From NCBI GenBank assembly GCA_029582265.1, contig CM055828.1, forward strand, positions 5,005,402-5,069,401: 64,000 nucleotides of DNA. The letters run 5' to 3'. The stretch comes from Zoroaster sp. YZ-2022 (Eukaryota; Echinodermata; Asteroidea; Forcipulatida; Zoroasteridae). Shown in pieces: positions 12,261 to 40,560 of this stretch. Each line of letters begins with the position of its first letter. Positions within the stretch are counted from its first letter, which is position 1. The notes below the pieces were generated by a model. It saw only the letters and a program-made list of their open reading frames with translations. It made no database searches and was not told where the DNA came from. A program made the translations under genes and the position numbers.

Positions 12261-12341
12261 TATCTCCTCATGAAAACTGGAGACCAGTGCATCGAAGCCC
12301 GACGGCTCATCTACCCGGGTTCTCTTGGCGACACTGGCCAT
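11990..12341 (-). CDS. First coding exon, HMGL-like protein, copy B
   Basis: The ATG at 12341 opens 117 codons plus one base to a donor (ACGGAAG|GTAGGT). The N-terminus differs from A and C: it reads MASVAKRTRVDEPSGFDAL instead of MAPPSRYDAL. From KKYQVLKDLD on, the peptide is identical to the other two. The phase at the donor is the same, so all three could splice to one downstream exon. The upstream region has only a weak TATA-like 'tattaatag' and is unrelated to that of A and C. This copy may be closest to an ancestral gene, since KRTRVDEPS-type starts look functional, but this is inference. No following exon is seen in the window. Confidence 0.65.
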
Positions 12342-12459
12342 ATTCGACTTTGAGATATCGTAGCACCAAAAACATGAACGGAATACACAACCAACTGTAG
12401 GACGCCAGAGTACTATTAATACAGGTTTTACGTGTGTATTGCCAACAGCCACCTTACTC

Positions 12460-13018
12460 GATGTGTATTAAGACCGTGACTAAACTTCAAGTCAGCTGTC
12501 TGGAAATAACTGCTTAAACCTCTTTCTCCGCTGAATCGTTATGTACAGCAGTACAATCTTGATACCATTGTTGAGTTTCACAATAATAACAGGAAAAACG
12601 ATTCAACCATAATACCTGGTCACTATACGTACAAACAGTTCAGAGATGTCCACACTTGCATTGTGATCCTGTGTGTTAGATTTGAATGTACATGTACATG
12701 TATTAGAAAAGTAAACTACTGATAACCCGCTTGTCATGCGCCCTATTTTACCTCGTTACGGTCAAGTGGTGCGCACGTGAAGCCCAGCCATCCATCCAGA
12801 GGCCGTAACGATTGTCGGTGTTATTTATACAATTCATTGCCAATTTTATACGCATGGTGACTTTGCAAGGGCTACACGAGGAAAGCGATTTGTAAACGTC
12901 AAATTTGTCAAATTTTCCACTGGTGGACCTGAGAATTCTGAATTCGACCAGATAGGAGAAAGTGACTTATTTGCAATATTTTACTGTATGTCAGTTTCCC
13001 TATGATTTCCTTCCCTTA
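12460..13018. other. Non-coding stretch, nothing recognised
   Basis: No exon or repeat recognised between copy B and the TTAA-bounded stretch that follows. Confidence 0.4.
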
Positions 13019-13289
13019 ATTAACCCTAACCACCCCAAATCCATCAAAATCCTCCAAGGGGCACTTTTCTGGGAAAATTCAGCACTGTTGGAAACTGGTA
13101 CTTTCACCTCTTCAAATGGGGCAAAATTACTACTTGGCAAGAAGTACAGGCCATAGGCCCTAAGTGCTGAATATGAAAGATCAACGAAAATGCATGGTGC
13201 ATTTTGAAGATAAGGGCATGTTTCCAAAAGTGCACTGATGGATTTTGGAGGATTCGGGAAGGCTCCTAACCAGAATACCTAGGGGGTTA
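13019..13289. mobile_element. Possible TTAA-bounded element
   Basis: It starts TTAACCCTAACC and ends 'ctagggggTTAA', with 'atcaaaatcctccaa' near the left and 'ggattttggaggattc' near the right in inverted order. The end words resemble the short TTAA MITE at 26341-26422. Limits are approximate. Confidence 0.4.
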
Positions 13290-13501
13290 AGGTTTTAAAG
13301 AGAGATGTATTGATGCTGAAGGCCAGACAAAACCCTAAATGCACCTCTGGCCTCACAAGGACACCGTCTTGCCACCAGTGTTGGTTATTTATTATGTAAA
13401 CAACTTTTTGTGCCTATGTGTTCGAGTATTTCTCACTGAATCATTATTCGCTCTCATGCTGTACACTTGATTATTAATAAAAAATATAAAAAATAACGTA
13501 C

Positions 13502-13826
13502 CTTCCGTGATCTCAGAGAAGGCAAACAAACCATCGCGATCCTCTCCCCTGTCACATAGTTGCTGAATGAACACATCATCTACTCGAGTCATGTGAGAGA
13601 ACGAAGCCACGATGGTGTTCTTGTAGCCCAGTTTCTTCACCTCGTTGTAGATCTCCCATTTGCTCTCGATGGTATGACCCCGTAGCTGTCCCACGGTGCT
13701 CTCCCTGATGGAGTTGTCGAGGACGAAGAGGTCCAAATCCTTAAGAACCTGGTACTTCTTCGTCTCTTTGGCCATCTCCTCGTGGAAACTGGAGACCAGC
13801 GCATCGTAACGTGAAGGCGGGGCCAT
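13502..13826 (-). CDS. First coding exon, HMGL-like protein, copy C
   Basis: The ATG at 13826 opens 108 codons plus one base to the donor ACGGAAG|GTACGT at 13501. The peptide is the same as copy A; only a base or two differ ('gaaggcaaac' for 'gaaggcgaac'). The intron after the donor is unrelated to that of A and B. If the donor is skipped, the frame reads on for 36 codons to a stop at 13392. Copy B lies just 1.2 kb downstream, so a transcript could run through B. No second exon is found between them. A TATA box is kept at 13896-13903. Confidence 0.65.
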
Positions 13827-13895
13827 GTTGGACTTTAAATTATAGTAGTACCATGAACAGAAAACGCAACTGCAGACCGGTATTTTAGACCACTG

Positions 13896-13903
13896 TTTAT
13901 ATA
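13896..13903 (-). promoter_or_regulatory. TATA box for exon C
   Basis: TATATAAA on the minus strand about 70 bases before the ATG at 13826, in the same position as in copy A. Confidence 0.5.
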
Positions 13904-14201
13904 CTGGCTTTATGGGTGTAAGGTCTGCCTAATACTTTATATGCATAATATCACTACGCGGTGACTGATGATTTAGCATGTACAAAAAAATCAGACATGT
14001 GCACACGTGCATTGTCCTACGACCTATTTTTACCCGTTACTGTCAAGTGGTGCCACAGCGCGCTGTTCGTGAAGTGCGTAGCCGCCCCCCCCCCCCCTAT
14101 CTGTCAAAGCTAGGTCCAGCCATCTTCAGGCCAACGTCATTCCACCCACTATCAGTTAACTCCTCAGCTACAAGGGGCACACACTTTCAGTGACCGGAAG
14201 G

Positions 14202-14791
14202 CGTGTTCGCACTGGACTGTGTTCGCACTGGACTTTGTTCGCACTGGACTTTTTTGGGGGAAGGTTTTACCGAGACGATGGTAAAATGAAAAATGGTTAA
14301 ATTTAATCTTTGTCCGCACTTGGACTTTCGACACGGGAAAATTTTACCGAGACCGTGGTAGAAGTAACCGAGCTGTCAGTATAATGACTCATGAGGGCGC
14401 TTTGCGTGACCTTTCTACGTTGACCCGATTGACCCAGAAAACTTGCTACACATGCACATGCATTAAATGCGCCCGGCCCGCCCCCACCGCGCGGTGAAAC
14501 AATGCAAAGCGCATGCGTGGTGTCCCTGTGTAGCACGACCTTGCGCTCGGGCCGGATGTACGCTTTCCTGAGCCGGTTTTACCGACTCGCACTGTCCGCA
14601 CTGGACTTATCGTCTCGGGAAAAGTTACCTGGTAAGTTTTCCTGGGCAGCAGTTGGCCAGTAAAAGTAACCGCTGGACTCAGGAAAAGTAACTGAGAGGA
14701 AAATGTCCTAGGCTGTCCGCACTGGACTTAAAATGGGAAAAGTACCCATCGTCTCGGTAAGTTTTACCAAAAAAAGTCCAGTGCGAACACG
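14202..14791. mobile_element. Foldback-type element, copy C
   Basis: Duplicate of 4466-5039. The left end has three 'gttcgcactggact' units where copy A has two, showing unit gain or loss after duplication. Confidence 0.7.
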
Positions 14792-15476
14792 GCTAAAAAA
14801 ACTCTGTTTTCAAGGCAAATGGCTATAAACCAATGAACCAAAAGTTCAACACAAAAACCTATAGCACTCTAGCAACAGATTGTTGTGGCCATGATACACT
14901 GGTTAAAAGTGTTGTCGCGTCGCACTAGAAGTGTTCACCATTGCAGTTTTTTCTCGTATGAAGAGCCGTATGTTACTAAATTTCGACTAATTAATATATA
15001 CGACTAAAATAAATGTAAATCCATATATTTACTAGAAGAAACAATTATACAAAAGCGGCAACCAGACTGGTTGGCAGCTAGCATGCATACGGTACTAAAC
15101 ATGAATTTTGGGATTTATATTCCTTTAAAAAAGTCCTCCACAGCCCATACATTATTATTATACAGAAAGGTTTTGTTTTTGAATTAGTGTTGTAGTTAAC
15201 AAATGTTTACAACCTAAACCTAGTCTCGATCCCAATACTCCCTACATGGAAGGTGAGTCTTCTAACAAGTACACCACCATGCCACTCGAATTTGTTGGTG
15301 AATTAATTACAAAGGGACCTAATAAAAATTATTTAATGCAGAAAAATATTGCACAGGCCTGTTGGGTTCACTCGTCCCCACCAACCAGGTCCTCAGCAAG
15401 TGGGGTGGGCGATTTCTTTCTGCCAACTAAAATTACCATCCCGCGATATTTTAGCCAGTGATATGTTTTATACATG

Positions 15477-15732
15477 CACTCACTGGCCAAAAGTATTGCA
15501 ACATGCTCAAAATAGCACTTTACAAGTAACAGGTGAGATGATCATTTAATCCGATTTCATCGATCGTGTATTACATAATTTCCGAGCAAGAACAGTAAAA
15601 AAGAACATTGACTTCAAAACACAGGCACTTTCAATAAGTCTTAAGTAGTGTAAATAAATTAAAATAAATTATTGTAACACAGTTCTCCAAACTGAACTTT
15701 GGGGATGTTGCAATGCTTATGGCCAGTGAGTG
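15477..15732. mobile_element. Tc1/mariner-like MITE, copy C
   Basis: Duplicate of 5722-5978 with the same CACTCACTGGCC inverted ends. Confidence 0.75.
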
Positions 15733-17189
15733 TATAACGTGCATGTATGGTACATCAATATCACATCAAATCAAGCACGGCCTTAATACTTAATAGGAAC
15801 TGTGGCACCGGTGGGAGGGTTTATGGGTCGGTCCCAAACAGATCCACTCCTGCAACGAGTGATCAGATGTAAAATGCTAAACATTTTAGTAGATTGGGAG
15901 ACGGGGACTTCTCGAAATTATCTTTACTGCCCCGGAGTGAAATGAGTTGGTCTTTGAGACTGTTAATGGGGGGGGGGGGGGGGGGGCTGTCTCTGCCCGT
16001 TTCACCATAGAGGTATACCTTGCCACATGTGCAATGGTTGCCACTTGTATGGTATACCCCTGCACGATTGTCCGGTTCCAGATTCTTTGTTGGTATACAC
16101 CGTTCGTGGCTAGTACTGTAATTGTATACCTTGATATACGCTTTATTTACTTGATGATTTAATGCGACGCGACAACACTTCTAATGCGACGCTAGTCTTG
16201 TGCAAGACTGTTATTATGCGGATCCTGGTTACACGATCCCGCGCCAGTCCTAAATCACCCACCGTAGCTGGCGCTATACAATTTTTTACGATCAAGGCCG
16301 CTAATAACGTTACTCTGGACAAAAGGTGGCGCGGCCAGACATCATTAATCATCCCTCCAGTTGCAGTTTGAAAGCTAAGTATGGTTTTTGAAAGTCATCC
16401 GAGCGCAACGTCTCATTTCAATACTCTGCATATTCTATTAAAAATCACAGACATATTCAAAGTTATTCATCCGTCCAGTTGCAATTTGAAAGCTAGCTAT
16501 GCTTTTTGCAAATCATCTGAGAGCAACCCTCATTGTGACTTATTTCAATACGTTTCAAATACAAGAAAGGATCTGCACTTTTTTCTTTCACGCCCGTACA
16601 TGTTGTGTTGCTTTTCCAAAATATGCGTCTATAGTATACCCCATAAAAATGAGTGTTCACAGCCAAGTAAGAGCCAGCGATTTGATAGATGTGTTCTAAA
16701 GCAACTGTTAACTTTCTATAAAAAACATTAAAAAGGAAAAGGATATCAGGAAACAAACTAACTGAAATCACTTTTAGTGTTTAAACTTAAGGGAAATCTT
16801 TTCTGCAAATTCACCGTTTCCTTTGAACGCGGCCAAAATAAATCTGTGCAGGTTACCCCGCTACAACACTGCTTATCTGGAACAATACACTATGTAAACT
16901 CACGGAGGAAGGAAAAGAACTTTCCTCCATGCTAAAATGAATGTTATAGTTTTCCTTTCAAGAATTGATTTATTATTATTTTGGAATTGGAGTCAATCAT
17001 TTACAGCGATATAAAGCCACTGATCAGTGTAAAAGCAGACTAGAAGTTATGCGTACTAGATAATATTAACAGTACAACAGTATCCAGGATGGATTTACTG
17101 TTTTCTTTCCTACAGGATTTTCATCTGAGCACGCACATGACTCTATACCCCCTTACATAAAATGCTGCACACTCTTACAAAAAACCCAA

Positions 17190-17191
<2 letters not shown>

Positions 17192-17228
<37 letters not shown>
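17192..17228. repeat. (CA)n microsatellite
   Basis: About 18 CA units in copy C, where copy A (near 7441) has only five. It is an expansion after duplication, or a loss in A. Confidence 0.9.
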
Positions 17229-17230
<2 letters not shown>

Positions 17231-17463
17231 ACCCCCAACACACGCATTGCATTGGATTGGATTGGATTACAGGCAGTGACCTCACGCTGTGTTGGCTACC
17301 GGGCGAGATTCAAACTAATTCGCCTTCAAACAAACCTTGGGTGAAGATGCGAATTGAAGGGTGATTATTAAACTTGCTTAACTTTTTCTTTACAAACCCC
17401 ACTCATATGGGGTTGTCACATACACTGTAATAGAGGACAATATTTACGAAAGTGTGTTCTTCA

Positions 17464-17531
17464 CCCTAACTCCCTAGACAACAAAGGCAGTTGGAGGATT
17501 TTTATTGTTCACTAACAATGCTTAGGGAGTT
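17464..17531. mobile_element. Short TTAA MITE inserted in copy C only
   Basis: It starts CCCTAACTCCCTAG and ends in the inverted 'ttagggagt', flanked by TTCA (mutated TTAA, 17460-17463) and TTAA (17532-17535). Copy A has a single uninterrupted TTAA at 7662-7665. A relative is at 26341-26422. The CCC start and TTAA site fit piggyBac-type elements. Confidence 0.85.
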
Positions 17532-18648
17532 TTAATGAAAATGAACTGCCCACAAATCAACAACCTACATTATAATGACTTTCCATTTGAATTCCAATGT
17601 GAAAATAAAGAAACATAAGCTTTTGATTACAGAAGGATCAAGGCTGTTGATTCAGTTTGAACGAGATTACAATGGCTCAAGGTTACACGGGGGTGTGGAC
17701 CCCCCCCCCCCCCCCACCCCAATAATGTTCCTCAGTCGGCATTTAGAGCCTCAGTCGGCAAATAAAGTATCAAACGTACTAGAACAAGGGTTGATCCAGA
17801 ATAAATTTTCAGTCGGGAAACTTAGAGCTATGGGTTTGCTGACTGCGCCCCACCTCCCCCGTTGATTGACTTTTGAGAAAGTCCATTTTAGAAAGAAAAA
17901 GTAAATTTGTCTGTTCCTATTAGTTTTGTGTCTGTAAATTTACCCCAAAATGTTCCCCTACTCTGAAAATCCTGCTACGCCACTGATGCTAGTCGGCAAA
18001 TTGGCTCCACACTCCCAAAGAAAATGCCTTCGCTACGCCCCTGGATTTAGGTGAGTACTTTGAAGCCACTAGACTACCATGTTGCTAGTCTCCTAGATCA
18101 CACAATGCAATGATAACATAGGAAGTTTGTCTCTGTTAAAATGACACTTTTTAGATCACATTAAACAACTAAGCTTATCATGCTGTGTCGTTAAAACAAA
18201 AAAAATGTATGAATTTAAAACGCATTCAGAATTACCGTACTCATTTTAACTTGACATTTAGGAAATAAGACTCTTCCCAATAAAGTATTAACAGTAATTA
18301 TTTTTCTTTAAAATGAAAGCATCATTCAAATAATCACTAGCTAATTTACACCAATTAGTTTTATATTTAAAAAGGAACAAAAAACACAACAAATAGTAAA
18401 AATCACATTTAAAGTTAAATTAAATGATAACATTTTATTAAAAGTAAAGCATTTTTTTCGACTCGCCGGCAAGTCAGCATTTGGAATACAATCTGTGTAA
18501 AACATCATTTATAAAACGTATAACCAACGTTATCTAAACACTAATCCATTACTAACGCTAACAATATTTGTACTTTTATATATTTGTTTTTAAAATAAAC
18601 AGCGGTTGAAAGTTTATCTTCCACAAACCAGAATAAGAATGTTCTTGT

Positions 18649-18870
18649 CTACTATGATCATCATCATTCTGTGCCATGCTGCATAGCGTGGGCTAGCATG
18701 GATCTCCATCCGTCACGGTTCCAAGTGCACGATATTATATATGTTGGCTTTTCTTTGTGCAGCCATGATGTCACACTGTCAAGCATCTTCTCCCTCTGTC
18801 TACCTCTGCTTCGTTTCCCATAAATTTTCCCTGTTGTTACCAGATGTTCTATGTCTTTTCTTCTCATCAT
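18649..18870 (-). mobile_element. LINE 3' end fragment, copy C
   Basis: Duplicate of 8770-8991, with the same 68-residue polymerase tail and ATG-repeat end. Confidence 0.75.
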
Positions 18871-18916
18871 GTGTCCAAAAAACTTTGTTTGCCTCTGCTA
18901 TGATAACATAATTTAA

Positions 18917-19202
18917 AGGGAAATCCACAACTATAGTATTCGGTAACTTTCGCATCTCTCTAGTTTTCAAGAAGTATAGCATTTCACTAAGCTTTTCACC
19001 AAAATAGGTGCTAAAAAGTTTTGGGAAAAAATTGCAAAAAACTGTTACATGTTTGTTATGTTTTTATGTTTAACAAAAAGTTGCCATATTTGTATTAATT
19101 CAACATAACAATTCATGTTTTCTCTAAGATGATAACACTAATTTATTACTTGACAATTCGTTAATTTGATAATCTGGTAATTACCAGAGTTATACATTCC
19201 CT
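18917..19202. mobile_element. TTAA-flanked MITE ('AGGGAA' family), copy C
   Basis: Duplicate of 9038-9317, bounded by TTAA at 18913-18916 and 19203-19206. Confidence 0.7.
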
Positions 19203-19236
19203 TTAATCAAACATTTTACTTAATATCATAAAGAAG

Positions 19237-19491
19237 GTGCTTGTGTCCTCGAGCAAGACACTTTACCATAATTGATTCTCTCCACCCAGGAGTAAATGGG
19301 TACCTGTGATGGTGGGGTTGTTGTGTTTGATTAGCCCATATGCGCCGAAATGGCAGCAATTGAGCTGTATACTCCCCATGGACCCGAGATGGTTTCAGGA
19401 ATGATATATGCGCCTGATGAGCAGGGGGTAATAATGTACAGCGCTGTGATACTTCGTGTAATATTTTAACAACCATTATTGGTATAACCAC
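19237..19491 (+). mobile_element. tRNA-derived SINE, head-truncated, copy C
   Basis: Duplicate of 9352-9606. Confidence 0.8.
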
Positions 19492-19822
19492 TGATTTTAG
19501 TGTTTGTATTGGTTCTACCGACAGTTAACATCTTACAACGTAAGATTTGAACAGCGTAAGATTTGAACAGCATAAGATTTGAACATCATTTGCTTTTGAA
19601 AATTATTCATTGCCCAAAGTAGGCTTAGATAAATTTTCGCTTAAATATTAAAATTTCTTTATCTTTTTATTTTTTCAACAAACGTCCCTCAAGCATTTCT
19701 ATACACAAATAAACAGTATGTTTAATTAAAAACGAATACAATATTTTTAAAATAAACTTTAAAAATACCAAATTAAACAAATATTTTATGTTCAGCCACA
19801 TTGGGGAAGGGCCAATTAAACA

Positions 19823-20165
19823 TGGGCGATATCGATTTTTTCATCCACGATATATCGGCAAACAAATTTCGCGATTTTCGATATAATCGCGAAATGTACC
19901 CCCCTCTACAAGCATCACAATAAATCGTAAATTCATTTGCAGAGCATGTATGTACTTCTGAAGTAGTTCACTTTTGTTTCTCACTTCCAAAAGCTGTAAA
20001 GACTGTTCTAATTTTTGTTTCCATGGAATTTCTGACTTGACTCACAATGGCGATTTTTTTAATAGCGATTTACTGATATCTCGATAATATAAAAAGGTTC
20101 TCGATATCGTAATCGAATAAAACAAAAGGGTATCGCGATATTCGATATTATCGTGTTATCGCCCA
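19823..20165. mobile_element. CGATAT-rich hAT-like MITE, copy C
   Basis: Duplicate of 9938-10279, with the same 'tgggcgat/atcgccca' ends. Confidence 0.55.
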
Positions 20166-20284
20166 AGCTTACTGTCAATTGTTTCTTTTTTCTTTTCTTT
20201 TTTCGTTTAAATTTTTTTGTTTTGCCACATTCCTGAATGCTACTATTTTTTTTTATTTTTTTATTATTTTTTTTTATAATGCAA

Positions 20285-20608
20285 TACGCCCCACACAAGG
20301 CCAATGGCCACTCCAAGGTGGGGGCTACTCAGTCATTAAGTTGTTACAACGACTCCACACTGAAGAAACCAGCCCCTCGCACCGAAACAAGACAAGTTAA
20401 TAACCAGCCTCTTCACGGTGCGAATAGGACTGGGAGGGGTAACTAGTCCAGAACAAGGCAGTTGTTAAACTGCCTCTGCCCCTATAAGCAATTATGGTTA
20501 AGTGTCTTGCTCAAGGACACAAGTGTCACGGCCGGGATCCGAACCCACATTCCGCTGCCAACACCAGAACCCGAGTCCGGCAAGCTAGACCGCTCGGCCA
20601 CGACACTC
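20285..20608 (-). mobile_element. tRNA-derived SINE, full head, different body
   Basis: On the minus strand the head starts 'gtcgtggccgagcggtctag' (box A) and has 'gggttcggatccc' (box B), then the shared 'gtgtccttgagcaagacac' segment. The body after that is unlike the other copies ('cctcccagtcctattcgcac', 'ggtgcgaggggctggtttct'). So one tRNA head drives at least two SINE bodies here. It lies at the right edge of duplication C and is absent from A. Confidence 0.8.
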
Positions 20609-20639
20609 CACGAATGACCAAATAATGTGTGTTATATAG

Positions 20640-21320
20640 GCACGGCTACTCAAATAGCACATAGGCCAATGTACATGCAGATAATTATGGCATACCAATT
20701 TGTTACGCTATTTTCAACCAACATGCAAACTGCCAAAACAATAAACACATCTTCCAAACGTTCACTACAAAACAAATAGAAAAAATATAATGCAGTAAAC
20801 TGAATTGTTATTTTTATGTCCTTCCAAATATCTATAAAAGTGTTCACATAAAAATACCAACACTTTCGTTTATAGTTTCAAGTTTTGATTATTTCAGGCC
20901 TACCTTTCTTTAAAAACCAAATTGTACTGCGCTAGTTTGTACTAATGTAACCCCACACTGTAATATCATAATGGAAAAATCATATTTAGTATCCCTTATT
21001 GTTATCATTTCAAATCTCCATTTAATCACAAAAATATTTCAGTACTAAGAAATATATAAAAATAAGCAAGACCTCAGTGACGTAACCAACATACTAGTGA
21101 CATTATTAATATATTCACTTGATGTTGCAATCTGTGATAAATTCTGCAAATTATCATTACATTTGTTTCTCCAAGGAATAGATGATTTACTTTTGTATCT
21201 CACGCCATTCTCTCTTTCTAATTGCCATGGATACTGGAATAATATCCACGACATTCAATACATCTAAACATATCAATACCTTTGTTTGCAACTTCAGTAC
21301 TAAAACAAAAGCTTCTGAAA
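20640..21320. other. Non-coding stretch, nothing recognised
   Basis: AT-rich intergenic DNA with no recognisable feature. Confidence 0.4.
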
Positions 21321-21322
21321 AG

Positions 21323-21807
21323 CTTCGTGGGTTCGAGCCCCGGTCGTGACACTTGTGTCCTTGAGCAAGGTACTTAACCATAATTGCTTCGTCCTTCGGA
21401 TGGGACGTAAAGCCGTAGGTCCCGTGTGTTGTATAATGCACGTAAAGTGGATTGTCGTGCGGTTTAGCGCACTGAACTCAAGTTCTGGTGTTGCCAGCAG
21501 CAGAGTGTGGGTTCGAGCCCCGGCCGTGACACCTGTGTCCTTGAGCAAGACACTTAACCATAATTGCTTCTCTCCACCCAGGGGTTAAATGGGTACCTGT
21601 GAAGGCAGAGATGGTTTGCTCTATATGCGCTAGAAATGGCAGCAATTGAGCTGTATACTCCCCAGGGAGCTGAGATGGTTTCAGGAATGATTTATGAGCC
21701 TTATGAGCCTTATGAGCAGGGATAATAATATAATGCGCCTTGAGCGCCACTTAGTTGGTGGATACATGCGCTATATAAATCTATACATTATTATTATTAT
21801 TATTATG
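21323..21807 (+). mobile_element. Doubled tRNA-derived SINE with damaged promoter
   Basis: Closely matches 62451-62991. Only the box B half of the first head is present (from 'gtgggttcgagccccggtcg'). The second head has lost bases in box A ('gtcgtgcggtttagcgc' for 'gtcgtggccgagcggtctagcgc'), so it should not be transcribed by Pol III. It ends in (ATT)n. Confidence 0.85.
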
Positions 21808-22000
21808 TAGTGCAAATTCAAGGTTTCTGTCTAGATATATCTTGTGCGATTTAGTTACCGACTGGCCAATGTATTATTGCTCACCATGCCCCAAATTATT
21901 TCATTTGTACGGCATTGTTTGAGTCATTGAATCGAGTTATTACAAATCTGGTACTCCCTATTTTACCAATTCCCCCTGTTCTAAAAAAAAACTTTAAAAA

Positions 22001-22031
22001 GACAACAAACACAAATGATCCGTTAAACCAT

Positions 22032-22036
<5 letters not shown>
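22001..22036 (-). terminator. CLCA polyadenylation signal
   Basis: AATAAA at 22036-22031 overlaps the last codon and stop (GAATAA). A GT/T-rich stretch ('tttgtgtttgttgtcttttt') follows within 20 bases. If used, the 3' UTR is only some 10-30 bases. No other AATAAA was seen close downstream. Confidence 0.5.
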
Positions 22037-38794
<16,758 letters not shown>

Positions 38795-38799
38795 GTTTG

Positions 38800-39945
38800 C
38801 TGCGGTTGATCTATTGGACTTGATTTTACGAATGTGTTACAAATTGGACACCCTGATGTCTTTGTCAGAATGGCAGTGAAGAGACCATTAACCGCAGGCG
38901 ATTTCCGTAGAAATATCTATACACACAATCGAAGATTTATTGTTCATTGAAAGCTTGTTTTGGTGACACTTGACATGAGTTGTCTGTTTGGAATACTTGT
39001 TGACCAATGCACTAGCACTGACTTGCAGAACTTCGATTCTTTCAGTATTGGAGTTCTCTCAGCAGTGCAAGATGTTTCATAGTCCGAGACCGACTGTCAA
39101 CTTAATATAGATGTAGTTAAACGACTGGATGACACTGGTTCTTAATTTGTGATATGAAGCAGGCAGTACAAGTTCTTAATGATGCCTTAATGCTCTATGA
39201 GACACTTACCAACATTTGTTCAGTCAACTGTCAAATAATTCATAGGCCTACATGAACTAGCAAGAAGGAGATAGTGTTCCCCAGTCCCTATACTTTTGGG
39301 GTAGTCTTGTCGTGCTTGTTGACGATGTGCGTACCTAGAACTGGGGCACGACTGTAAAAACTGCACTGCCTGACACTGCCACATTGCTGGATGACATCAT
39401 AACTATTTACGGAATAATACTCTCTAGAAAGTCCTTTCAGCATGTGGATTACACTGAATTTTGGATCACTATGCATGGTTGGGTACACCCCAGACGTCAT
39501 ACAATAGAAACCTAACAGGTTATTGTGAACCAAACAAGGAATGGGTTTGCTTAAGGGATTACATAAAGAAAGGAACCGGTTCAGTTGAGGGTTGTATTCG
39601 AAAACACTGGCTGGGGCCTCCTCTAGTTTCTGTCCCACAGTTTTTAAAGTGCAGTTGCGTATTCACTTAGGTAAAGAGTTAAATGTCTTCCCTGTTTGTC
39701 GTGTTAGTACAAAATAGATAGAACGGGAAATATATTATTTAAATCAAACAAATTCTAACAACAAAAGTAACTTGAGCAGTTTCTGTAAAAGATTACAGAA
39801 TAACAGTGAAGTTGATTATGGTATCAAACATGAAATATTTCTATCTGTAGAGGTTCTATAATTTTATTAAAAAGTTGAATTCAGGAGGTGAAAATTCTAA
39901 GTAAGAATGAATACGAACAATCTGAATGCTATTTCCAATATTTTT
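38800..39945. other. CLCA upstream region, nothing firm
   Basis: This should hold the CLCA promoter and 5' UTR, but no clear TATA box or initiator was found. Confidence 0.4.
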
Positions 39946-40197
39946 GTCGTGGCCGAGCGGTCTAGCGCACCGAACTCAAGTTCTGGTGTTGCCAGCAGCA
40001 GGGTGTGGGTTCGAGCCCCGGTCATGACACTTGTGTCCTTGAGCAATGTACTTAACCATAATTGCTTCGTCCTTCGGATGGGACGTAAAGCCGTAGGTCC
40101 CGTGTGTTGTGTAATGCACGTAAAAAAGAATGCGCCTTGAGCACCACTTAGTTGGTGGATACGTGCGCTATATAAGTCCACACATTATTATTATTAT
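39946..40197 (+). mobile_element. tRNA-Leu-derived SINE, single head
   Basis: 'gtcgtggccgagcggtctag' (box A), anticodon-loop word ctcaagt (CAA, Leu-like), 'gggttcgagcccc' (box B), a shortened body and an (ATT)n tail. The middle of the body is deleted between the 'acgtaaaa' word and 'tgcgccttga'. Confidence 0.88.
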
Positions 40198-40281
40198 TAA
40201 TACAATAAGCTGAAACGTTCACATTTTGGTTTTGTATACAGACATTTTACCAATAGTATTCTGGTTTTAAATTCACCTTAA

Positions 40282-40560
40282 AGGAAAGGTACAGCATTGG
40301 TATTTGGTAACGTACGTTCATTTCACACCTCTAGTTTTCAAAAAATAAAAACAACATAAACTAACATGTGAAAGTTTCATCACAAGAAATGCTCAGGTTT
40401 TTGAAAGAAGCCAAAAAATCACGTTGTTTATGTTTCATGTTTAACATGCATGAAGTTGCTGGACGGAAACTTTGTGTTAATTCGATATAACAATTCCTAT
40501 TTTCTCTAAGATGAAAGGACTTCAGACGGAAAAATGTATCAGAATCACTGAGACTTGTCA
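40282..40560. mobile_element. 'AGGGAA' TTAA MITE, worn copy
   Basis: TTAA then 'aggaaaggtacagc', 'cctctagttttcaaaaaa', and 'ataacaattcctattttctc', matching 47204-47489. The right end is not clear. Confidence 0.5.

Larger units (their letters stand above)
13495..20283. repeat. Segmental duplication, copy C (about 6.8 kb)
   Basis: Near-identical partner of 3757-10395, same orientation. It differs by a 68-bp MITE insertion at 17464-17531, a (CA)n expansion at 17192-17228, one extra end repeat in the foldback element at 14202, and homopolymer lengths. To the left of its donor it is unrelated to copy A, so the breakpoint falls just inside the intron. Confidence 0.95.

Noticed and set aside
17162..17344. 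HTHTHT frame
   Set aside because: Translation of (CA)n.
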